Shown: positions 54,885 through 64,000 of the stretch, piece by piece | How the letters are laid out: each line of letters begins with the position of its first letter | Numbering within the stretch: the first letter of the stretch is position 1 | NCBI GenBank assembly: GCA_026901365.1 | Contig: QLOH01000454.1 | Span: forward strand, 682,001-746,000 | DNA from: Sesbania bispinosa | Lineage: Eukaryota; Streptophyta; Magnoliopsida; Fabales; Fabaceae | DNA length: 64,000 nt | Direction of reading: 5' to 3' | Translations under genes and position numbers: made by a program | The notes under the pieces: model-generated | What the model was told of the DNA's origin: nothing | The model's input: the letters and a program-made list of their open reading frames with translations, nothing else | Databases searched by the model: none

Positions 54885-57309
54885 ATAAAGATTTCTTATA
54901 TACACCATGATTTACATTTATCGTATAATTCAAAATATAACATTTATGTAAATAAACCTCTTAATGCAATATTAAAACATTTTTAGAAGTGTTTAGGCGC
55001 TCCTCATAAGGTTTATGTACTGTGGTAGCAATTTTTGTTGGATAAATTGCACACATGAGTGATTTAATTTAGAAGAAATACTTTAGGAGAAAATTTGTTG
55101 ATTTTGTAATAATCATGAAGAGGTATTAAACCATCTCTCATTATGCCAAAAAGACCATTTTTTCACAATTTCGAATGGTTTTTTACCACAGTTATAATTA
55201 TAGTGTAGCGCGGGGCAATAAAAAATCCACCCCAGTTACTTTTCGGAGGAACCACAATGGTCTTTCAACTTTTCTACCACGGTTGTTTCTCGTAATCGCG
55301 ATTCACATTAATGTAAAAACATATTTTCTTAGCTATGAACCAGCTGCGGAGTAGCCATAATATATCTTGGCTATTCCATAGTTAGTGCATAGCTGTATAT
55401 TTTCATTATATATGTATCGTAGACTATACACCAAACAAATAAAACAAAGAATTAAAAGTAAAGGAATCTACTCAATGGACTTAGAACAACTAATTAACAA
55501 AAGCCAGAAATGAATATATATACATGAGCATTTAAAACAATGAGAATCATATAGACATGCCATTTGATGAGGAGTCAGGTAAGTAATTTGCTAGTTGATA
55601 TTTTTATATGCAACAAAAAAGCAAACAAAAATAAAGAGAAAATGTAGTAATAAACTCCATTTTAGCAATAAGAAATGGACAGGGCTACAATTGGAATTAT
55701 ATGCATGTGTCAATGCATGGTGTTGTGAGTCATGCATGGAAAGAAGGAAAAAAATTAAATTTGAAGTTACCTCATGTATATTGTGAAAAACATAACTCAT
55801 AACAGGAATCAGGCCCATCTTTGTAGTGAAATGAGTGATTCTAAGAAGGCTTTTCAATTGTTGAGTAGAGACAATTATAGCAGCACCAACCAACGATGAC
55901 CCCAATTAGGATGGCCTTAGATAGATAATCAATGATAAACCCTAGCATGCAATCATTAACACCTTATTTTATATATTATAAACAAAAATATTCTTATACC
56001 ATATAGAATGAAAAAAAGAAGAAATTGTAATATATTGAAAGGATTACCTTAGGATTCAAAGATAATCTTGAAAGAGACAAGCAAAGATGTTTGTTATTAA
56101 ACTCAAAAAATATGTGATATATATGTTTGTTTGTGTGTAATGTATAAAATTTTCTATGAATTGCAATTACACTTGAAATATTCTAACCAAAGTGCAAGAA
56201 TTGGTTGTTATGAGTATGAGCATAAACAAAAACATAATTCCAATAGAAAATAAAATGTTGAAGTAAAAGGTAGCTAAAGAATTAGAAATGGGTTTGTTAT
56301 GGGAGACACTTCCTGTCTAAGTGCGGTTCCGAAAAGCAACTGTGGTGATCTCTTTTTTACCCCGGTTTTTATATGTAACTGGGATGAAATAAGCATAGTA
56401 GAATCATCTTTTTGGCTTAGTGTGACCATAGAAGCTCCAATCATGCTATTTTGACCAATTAAATATGAACCAGAGTACCCGCACTAAGTTTGGAGTACTG
56501 AGCAACATTAAGAAGAAGATGAAAATTGAGTTGATCTTAGACCCTCCTTCTTCAAAAGACGAGATTATAAAAGTATAAAGATCGATGTACTGGTGAATTA
56601 GTTAAGTGTCAAGCCACCGAGGATCCATCAACCTTGGAGGCAATTGCAGATGAAGACTCCTCTACAATATATAAATGATGATAAGCAAGAAGAACGACAT
56701 AAGAAAATGATATGTGAGGATCATTTAGTTGAGTCACAAATTACTCAAATGGCTAAGGTAGTTGAGTCTGAAATCATTGTTAAAGGCCAATCATTCATCA
56801 AAACTCATCAAGGTCATACTAGCTCCTTCCTCAAATGATAGAGTTTCCTCCGAATCTCTTACTTCCAAGCACTCCACGATAGTTAAACATCAACAAGACT
56901 CAAAGTTCCAAATATAGTTCACTTCAATAAGGAACTCACACCTAACACTTTGGTTAACAATGTGTCTAGGATTTTAATGTCTTATGCTCAATTAAAGTCT
57001 TCTTTATAAGACTTTTAGAATTGGTAAGCCCTAATTACCTCCCAATCCCATAATCCATTTCATATCGAATATCTCAATCATTAAAGCTTATGGATTTCAA
57101 TTGTGGAATTTCCCATCTCAAACTTCCAAGCACTTCAATATAAACAACTTTCTTAAATAAAAATTTATCTCCTATTAGTCAAGTTCTATCACTACAAATT
57201 ACTTTCTTAATTTTAATAATTAATGTGTTAATCAATTACTTAAATCTTAATTAAGTCATATATTCCTTAATTAAGCCTTATAATACTTAATTTAGGTTAA
57301 TTGTGAAGT
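54885..57309. other. unassigned AT-rich region
   Basis: No gene recognised. 55140-55290 and 56310-56400 contain related, more GC-rich words (ACCCCAGTTACTTTTCGG, AACCACAATGGT and GGTTCCGAAAAGC, AACTGTGGTGATC) in opposite orientation about 1.1 kb apart, which could be the arms of an old DNA transposon. Its exact ends and a target duplication were not found. The 64-codon frame at 56644-56838 has no known motif. Confidence 0.45.
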
Positions 57310-59650
57310 AGATATGATAGTCACAAGAAAGGGGTTAAATTGTGACTATTTAAAATTTTGATTAATTATGTAGAAGTTTTCTGAATGTTCTACTCAAGAA
57401 GTTCTTCATGCCTTATTAGAAGCTTATTACAAGATTCAGTTAATATATAAAATACAATTAATGATTAAGCCATATGATCCTATTTTGATTCACAACCTCA
57501 AATGTAAATGTATGCAGAAAATAGTGATGCTTAGATTTAAAAGAAAGTTTAGTTCTTCATCATAATTGCTTCAAGAGAATTCCTTTCGAAAATAGTTAAG
57601 GGTTATTTAAAACACATATATAGGTATAAAATATCTTATCTAAAATATCAGCAAGTTCAATTTTAAAATTATATTTCTATCAGAAGGAAACGAACAACTT
57701 TTGAATAATTAAATTTTGAGTTTATATTACAATAGATAAATGAGTTATAGTTTTAGTGTTATTACTGTAATGACAGAAACATAAATTTCAGAACTCAGAA
57801 TTGTACACAATAAATTTGTAGAAGGTAAAAGCAAAATAGAGAAGAGAGTACTGCACAAAGGATTTATACTGGCTCACCCTCTTCAATCCCTTGAGCTACG
57901 TCCAGCCCCTACCTTAGTAGGATTTTCTAATCAATCAAACTTGATGTTGGTGCCCACTATTATACATCCTTTGATCAAGGGATGTAAGTTACAACCATAG
58001 TAATACGATCCCTATTTTGTAAATTTTAAAAAAATAAATTTTTACATTTTTGTTGTTTAGTCCTAAAATTATTTAAAAAAATTAAAAAGGAAATCAACTT
58101 AGTTAAGCCCCAGAAACTCTCCTTTCCCGCAACAAGAAACAAGGGTTTCTTAGTTCTTTGGACTCTGAAGCTTTGACTTCAAGAACCAGAAAAAGCACAC
58201 TGCAACAAAGGATAAAAACAGAGGTGATTCATAGGACCATGGGAGAAGTGCTGGCCACAATGGTGCATCAGTGGATCTCAAGTGGGTGCAATGCGTGGTG
58301 GTCGTGACACTGTGAAAGGGAGCTGGTTTTTGGATCTGGATCGACAGTCAACAGCGGTAGCGACAAAGAATCAGGATGCACACACGAGAGTGGGGGAGGA
58401 TTCACGGCACGACGACCCGTGACTGCAACAATGGATTTCTGCAAAATGTGGTGCACGATTAGAAACGATGAATGTTGGACTGTGATAGGGTGTGGTGGCG
58501 TAATTGGTTGTGCGTCGAAAGCACTAGAGGGTTTGGGATGTTGGTGATGGGAAGGTCGACGGTGGTGCGATGCAGCGGCAACTAGAACATTCCATCCTCA
58601 TGCTTTCGCTGTTGGTTTCGTCGCCTTCGTAGTAGCAGCAAGGGTTGAAACCGCAACAAGAGCGGCCATAACATTACACCGCGGAGCCAGAGACGGTGGT
58701 GGTATTGGTCAAGAACTAGCAGCACTTGGTGGCTCTATTATGTTACGAGCAGGCTCAGATGGTGCCTCTGTTTGTTCCGGTCTAGATACCAAAATCAAGA
58801 AAAAGAAAAAACAGTGAAGGGAACAAGATGGGACCAAACAGATAAAAACAAAAAAAAACATCATTGTTTTTTAAAATTTTACACAATAGGTGTCGTATAT
58901 ATGGATTGTAACTTACATCCTTCAGGAGAAGGATGTATAATAGTGGGGACCTTTGATGTTACAGGGTATTATTTTTCCCACAGGCTTCAAACTAGTATTA
59001 TTTTTCAAGCCTCTTCAGGCTACTTCCCACAATGTTGTTTCTAAGCCTCATAGGCTTCTTAGTCACTCTCAAGAACAACTTTCCCTAGTTAGCTTGAGAA
59101 CTACAATCTTAAAGAAATAAGGAATTTTACAATAAGGCTCAAGTAATTTCCAACTTATATGAACATAGAATGATGTAATTGATCCCAGTAATCACTCTCT
59201 ATGAATTAGAAACAGACAACCTATAAGTTTGAGTGATTAAAGAAAGAAACGTCTCTTTAGAAGGTGAGAAATATGATTTTGATGCTCAGATAATTGCATC
59301 TAACCTCTCTTACATTATGGTGCGGATGGAGGCATGTATTTATAATATTTTGGAAGTCAAACTATTCGTTGGAGTTGTTCAAAGTCGGTTAAGGTTCATA
59401 GTTGTTGTCACTATCAAGTTCAACTTTTCTTTCTCTTTTTGTTCAAACTAGTCCTTCATCTTGAATGATTCAAGAAAATAAATCATGAGTGTGAGATATT
59501 TTGATCTTTTTGACCTTCTATTTCAAGTATAATTTTCTCAAGGACACCATTTTGATGCTTCTGAAATTGAAGTTTCACTTATGGAAGTTCATGTTGTTCA
59601 TTAACTACATTTGCACAAATCATTTTGATTTAATTCTTTAAGGTAGTCTA
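57310..59650 (-). mobile_element. Sirevirus-like copia LTR relic carrying a Mutator-like insertion
   Basis: The outer parts (57310-57948 and 58961-59650) resemble the Sirevirus LTR at 10899-12135: GATAGTCACAAGAAAGGGGT near the start, CTTGAGCTACGTCCAGCCCC (against TGTGAGCTACGTCCAGTCCC), and repeated CAAGCCTCTTCAGGCT. They are interrupted by the Mutator-like element. No internal region or target duplication is evident; boundaries are approximate. Confidence 0.55.
57949..58951. mobile_element. Pack-MULE-like element with GC-rich cargo
   Basis: 1003 bp. The left end, GGTGCCCACTATTATACATC, mirrors the right end (GGTCCCCACTATTATACATC when reversed), and inverted similarity runs about 85 bp (GGATGTAAGTTACAA, TTTTAAAAAA on both arms). 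The flanks CTTGATGTT (57940-57948) and TTTGATGTT (58952-58960) form a 9-bp duplication with one change. The interior 58110-58790 is GC-rich and gene-like, with no stop-free frame over about 90 codons, unlike the AT-rich flanks. This is the structure of a Pack-MULE that has picked up host sequence; the donor gene is not recognised. Confidence 0.72.
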
Positions 59651-59852
59651 GTATGTAGTTAATTTTGGATAGAAATTGTAAAGGCCTTCTACTCATATCT
59701 TTCTAAACAAAGTTTCTTGCTTTTGAAGCCAAAAAATGATAAAAATAATCAAAGTAGGGATGAATAGTAAAATTTTACCTAATTAAACAATGGTTTCTTC
59801 CTAGTAGGACCATAATAGGCACAAAACTTAGGAAAACAGATAAAGGGATCTG

Positions 59853-61142
59853 GTGGAGTCGAACTGGGACCAGGTCGCAGCCATCCAGGTGCTTACTCGC
59901 ATCATGGGGGATCAGGTGGAGTTGAACCAGGACCAGGCCGCAGCTAACGCCGCTATGCTTTGGGAGCTTCATCGCCAGCCAACAAGGACGCCCCCACCTC
60001 AGGTGGCTGACCAGTTCGTTCTCGGTCTTACAAAGTTCCGTAAGCATAGTCCTTCACCTTTCACCGGGGCCTGGACCTGGAAGCTACCGCAAAATGGCTC
60101 AAGGATCTCAATTGGATCTTTGGATTCATGAGATATTCTGAGGAGGTGAAGGTGTCTTATGCATCTTAGATACTCTACGGGGAGACTGAGGATTGGTGGC
60201 ATGGGGCGCGTGCCAATCTAGGCACACCAAGGGCTCATATTCTCTAGGATCAGTTTGAGACTGCTTTCTTGGAGAAATACTTTCTCGCCAATGTGAGGAA
60301 GCAGAAGGAGATTGAGTTCCTTCAGGTCAAGCAGGTCATCATGACGGTGGGATAGTATATGGCTCAATTTGAGGAATTTTTCAAATAGTCTCGCTATCTC
60401 CAAGTCTATCCGAATGAGGAGTGGAGGTGCTCCCACCTGGAGCAAGATTTGAAGCCCGAGATTAAAAGGGCAGTGGGGACCTTGGAGATCAAGGACTTTC
60501 CTACCCTGGTAAACAAGTGCCTCATTGTTGAGGAGAACCTGAAGGAGCCTGAGGCACCTAAGCCTTTGGATCCTAAGGATAAAAGGAAGTTGGAAGAACC
60601 TATTCAAGGCAAGGGACTCCAAGCCTAAGTGGCAGGGCAACACCAACTTGGATATCCACCCCGCTCAGAAGTCGGGTAAGATACCCAAGTTCGGAAGGTA
60701 CGATAAGGGGAAACGTCTCTTCAGGCACCGGAAGTGATATTATTGCAAGGACGTGGGCCACAAGAAGAACGAGTGCCCAAAGAGGAAGGACCAAGCTAAA
60801 CCCAAAACTATCGGGATAGTCTTTACCCTTAGTGGGGAAGCGACTACCAAGGCCGACAATCTGATGCAAGATACATGTTTGTTTAATGATAAGTCATTGA
60901 TTGTGTTGTATGACTCTGGGGCAACCCATTCATTTATTGCTTTTAATTATGTGAAGGAATTAGATTTGCATGCCACTTCCTTACCCTACCATCTAAATGT
61001 CATTACTCCGGCCAAGGAGGAAATTTCCACTTCTCTTGTTTGTTTAAAATGCCTAATTGTTATACATGAGAGGACCTTCGAGGTTGATTTAATGTGTCTA
61101 TCCCTTAAGGGCATAGATTTAATCCTTGGCATGGATAGATAA
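59853..61142 (+). pseudogene. Ty3/gypsy gag and protease relic
   Basis: The frame from 59853 has a Gln-rich N-terminus. After frameshifts the Retrotrans_gag core is readable at 60100-60560 (GETEDWWHGARANLGTPRAH, FETAFLEKYFLANVRKQKE). The CCHC knuckle at about 60736-60777 reads YYCKDVGHKKNEC with its first Cys codon changed to TGA. The frame 60753-61142 then gives the aspartic protease, with active site LYDSGATHSFI and ILGMDR. Many stops show it is dead. The order gag-knuckle-DSGATHSFI suggests a Tekay/Del-type chromovirus. RT is absent; the sequence changes to Sirevirus DNA by 61220. Confidence 0.87.
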
Positions 61143-61222
61143 TTGTTTGACTATTGTCTTGAAGTATAATTTATTTTATTTTAGAACACTTGTTCAATAC
61201 TAAGTTCAAGGAATGAAAAGTT

Positions 61223-62653
61223 TTGCTTGGTAGACTCACTAAGCTTGGGAGTCTGAAGGAAAATAACTGGGATCTCACCCCATATGTCCAGAGACAACAA
61301 TTAGGGGACTTCTTTGAGAAGAACATCAAAGTTTATCCCTTCCTCACCAGAGCGTTTTACACTGCTGCTTCTGTGGAGAGGTATGGTAAAAGGACCCCAA
61401 GGATCAGAAGTTGGCTAAAAGGCAAGCAAATGGTGTTGGACATTGAACTTGTCTGTGAGCTTATAGGCCTCAAAGATGAGGTAATATTTCTCTACAACGA
61501 GAAGGACTGGATGGAAATTACTGACGTCTCAGAAGACGAAGTAGGAAAGACACTTTTCAACAATGGGAAGGTATCTACAAAAGTAAAGAGACTGACGAAT
61601 CTAGCAAAACTTATGTTTCAACATTGTCTCAAAAACCCTCATTCCAAGAGGAGGATCTTTTAAGATGTTGTACTCTTCTAATGTACTTCTCACGTACTGT
61701 TTGGCAGCAGGGAGAAAGATAAACCCTCCCTACATCATTCTCTCCCACATGGCTCATTCACTAGAGACCAGCCTCAAATCCTCACTCGTCTACCCAATGT
61801 TGCTAACCAAAGTCTTTGAGCATTTCAAAATTGGTTTAGATAGAGAAGAAGTCTCTGATGAGTCAAGGATGTTTCTGTCCGCCAAATCCCTTGTTTGCCA
61901 TTAATATAAGCGAGTCAGCACCATCATTGCCCAAAACATTCCTGTCAACACCTTCATCCTCATTTACTCAACCAACTCAAGACCAACTATCTGAAGAACC
62001 GAGTGCATCACAGACACATTCTGTGAAGAAAAAGAAAAGAAGGGTAGTTGAGTCTGAAACAACTGGTTAACTGAAGAAGAAGAATAAGTTGGAGCAAGAG
62101 GTCAGGCAAATTGAAGAGAATCAGCTAAGGTTCTATCTAATCTGACCTTACCTAACCCAGGCAGCAGGAAAAGCCCTAGCTCACAGCAGAAGTTGCACTA
62201 GAAGGACCAGGAGCACTTCTACTCCAATGACTAGAACTCTCCCCACCAGGAAGATCACGTTCCTCCATCACCCACTGCAGGTCTTCCTCAGTCTCCTGGA
62301 GTTCAAGCTGTAAATTCTCAAAAGGAACCTTTTGCTTTTGAATTCAATCTAAGAACCCTCCTCATTTTTCTCCTCCCAGAAACACCATTCCACTAACTCC
62401 AAATACTTTGTTGTTTTCCTCATCAAATCCCCAATCTTTGATAAATCCATTCCTGCTTCCTCCTCTTAGTCTGAGTCGGCCAAGGATCCATCTGGATCCA
62501 TTAGTACATTCCTGGATCAGCTTGAGAAGGAAAAAAACACCTCCTAACAAGGAGGCTGAAAAAGATCTGTTGCAAACTGTTCTCCAAAGGCTTGATAAAA
62601 TAGAACAGGAACTACGAAAGACTCAAAAGGAAGTGAAGAAAACTCAAAAATGA
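61223..62653 (+). pseudogene. Sirevirus envelope-like ORF, broken
   Basis: Three open pieces in order: 61223-61663 (141 or more residues, with VQRQQLGDFFEKNIKVYP and RAFYTAASVERYGKR), 61665-61904 (LAAGRKINPPYIILSHM), and a Ser/Pro/Thr-rich tail with a Lys-rich patch (61858-62070). A coiled-coil segment at 62560-62653 follows (LLQTVLQRLDKIEQELRKTQ). This arrangement after pol matches the envelope-like (plant transposon protein) ORF of SIRE1-type elements, which is not proven to be a true envelope. Frame changes and a stop at 62068 break it. No restored protein is given. Confidence 0.7.
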
Positions 62654-63379
62654 CAAAACCTAATTTTTGATGGCATGGATATGGTAATCAAAGCCGTAAC
62701 TGAGTAAAATTCCAAAAAGACGCAGTTTCAAACCTGGATTACACAACAGTTTGTCAGTTTCTTCACTACTACTCCTCCAGTTACTTCTGCCCCAGTGGCT
62801 GTTCCAAGGCCTGATGATAGTCCTTCGAGCTCCAATTCTTCACCTACAGCCAAGACTGGAACCCCTACTGCTGCTGGCAAAAAGGGGGAGTAGAGAAAGA
62901 TGAAAAAATTAGAAGAACTTAGAACTTAAGTTTCAATTTTTCCATATTGATAGGCTGATTGTATTTAGTATCTATTTTGTATGTCTTCTTGCATCTCTCA
63001 GCCTTATACTCCATTACAAATTGAAATGAAATGTTCTAAAAGTTCCTTTTGGGATGATTGATAAATCTCTTAGCATTTGACTTTAATATATGCTTATGTC
63101 TAAATACTCGCATCTGTGCATATCTACACTGTTGTTTCTATCTGAGTTCAATGGTTGTGTTTATTGTTAAAACTTTTAACATCTGAATCTGACTACAATA
63201 TTTGGTACTATATGAGATCACAACTTAACCCTATAACTTAGAAAAATCTAATGGTAACTAACTTAGGGGGAGTCTCAGACTCAGGGGGAGCTTTTCATAT
63301 TATACTCATTTTTCTCCCTTAGAAACAAACTAAAATTTTTACTTCTAAGAGGTTTTGTCATCATAAAAAAGAGGGAGAA
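62654..63379 (+). other. Sirevirus 3' non-coding tail with repeated polypurine tracts
   Basis: A Ser/Pro/Thr-rich stretch (62756-62893) ends in a stop overlapping AAAAAGGGGGAGTAG at 62879-62893. Further tracts are AGGGGGAG (63265), CAGGGGGAG (63282) and the LTR-adjacent AAAAAAGAGGGAGAA (63365-63379). Multiple tracts are a Sirevirus trait and match those at 2358-2550 on the other strand. Confidence 0.78.
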
Positions 63380-64000
63380 TGTTAAAGTAAATCTTCAGAT
63401 GCATCAGGTTTTAATGATTGGCAACCCCTCTGACTAAGTAAAAATTCTAAGTTTAATCTGAGTTACATATTGCATCTGACATCATTACTTCAGTGTGAAA
63501 TATTAGAATCTGACCAAGATGCAGACAAACGCAAATACTAGAGTCAAACGTAGAAAGATGCAAGTCGGACACAAAACCAAATGGTGAAGTCAAGATCATA
63601 ATTCTGAAACAAGAATTGAAGCCTCAAGATCCATAAAAGAATCATCTGCTCAAAAGACTAGGAAGCATAAGGTCAGAAACTAAAGTCAAAATCTATATCT
63701 CAAGTCAGACGCAAATTGAAGGTTAGAAGCATATGCAAGAAGTCAGACGCAGAAAGTAAGTCAGACACAAACGCACCCATGATAAAGTCAGAAGCAAGTA
63801 CAACTTGATTACATGGTTAAAATGCCTGACACAAAAAGGAAAAAGTTGTTGGATGTTTCAAACGGCTATAAACGACTACTTTTCAAGAGCAACTCTATAT
63901 ATTGTCCAGAAACTCGGAACCAAAGCAGTGAGACTACGCAAGAAAGAATTGAAACTCTACAGGAAAGTTGTTTACATTTTTTCTGTAAATCTTGCTTCTA
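63380..64000 (+). repeat. 3' LTR of a plus-strand Sirevirus, cut by the window end
   Basis: Starts TGTTAAAGTAAATCTTCAG directly after a polypurine tract. It is rich in AAGTCAGACGCA and AAGTCAGAAGC repeats (63540-63790), as in SIRE-like U3 regions. TATATATTG near 63895 may be its TATA box. It differs in sequence from the LTR at 10899-12135, so a different subfamily. Confidence 0.75.

Overview
This window looks like repeat-rich nuclear DNA from a legume, probably of the soybean/bean/cowpea group. It is AT-rich and made mostly of nested plant transposons: Sirevirus-type Ty1/copia, several Ty3/gypsy lineages, an L1-type LINE, CACTA, Mutator-like and hAT elements. The clearest host gene encodes a CLE peptide precursor whose 12-residue motif (RISPGGPDPQHN) is of the kind legumes use in long-distance control of root nodules. 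I see no bacterial-style genes, CRISPR array or rRNA. All assignments come from reading the sequence; no database search was run.

Layout. 1-1721: AT-rich DNA with a 552-bp Mutator-like miniature element (9-bp target duplication). 1722-12135: a minus-strand copia Sirevirus with one whole and one truncated LTR, split by a 3.4-kb CACTA element (6227-9667) that carries a GC-rich, gene-like passenger. 12136-13090: part of another copia-type LTR. 13091-19693: AT-rich intergenic DNA with a second Mutator-like element. 19694-21871: a 2.2-kb solo LTR. 21916-22605: a diverged LTR-like block. 22900-29590: a plus-strand gypsy pol relic, interrupted by a minus-strand Tat-lineage (Grande/Retand-like) gypsy element that has a Transposase_28-like ORF in antisense orientation. 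29598-30027: a copia gag relic; a hAT miniature element lies just beyond it. 31705-36271: a complete, young, non-autonomous LTR element (LARD) whose LTRs contain tRNA-like modules. 36272-42450: mostly unassigned AT-rich DNA with a third Mutator-like element. 42452-42900: the CLE gene. 43900-46089: a second 2.2-kb solo LTR. 47510-54884: a minus-strand L1-type LINE split by two solo LTRs with perfect 5-bp target duplications. 57310-59650: a copia LTR relic carrying a 1-kb Pack-MULE-like element. 59850-61142: a gypsy gag-protease relic. 61220-64000: the 3' part of a plus-strand Sirevirus with an envelope-like ORF and the start of its 3' LTR.

The most unusual signals are inside the LTRs. Three diverged 2.2-2.4-kb solo LTRs share one layout: a cluster of short palindromic words about 0.55-0.9 kb from the LTR start, then small hairpins with an AGAGGGG-like core at about 1.3-1.55 kb, then a conserved block near 340 bp from the end. 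The palindromic word differs in each copy, and some hairpin arms covary. Two of the LTRs have a good splice donor, and all have acceptor-like sites, which would fit a leader intron. Separately, the LARD LTRs and related LTRs carry minus- or plus-strand tRNA-like segments with A-box and T-arm features.

The retroelement genes are nearly all broken by stops, frameshifts or deletions, so no autonomous element is evident. The CLE gene has an intact ORF, a signal peptide, a TATA box and a polyadenylation signal, and is probably functional.
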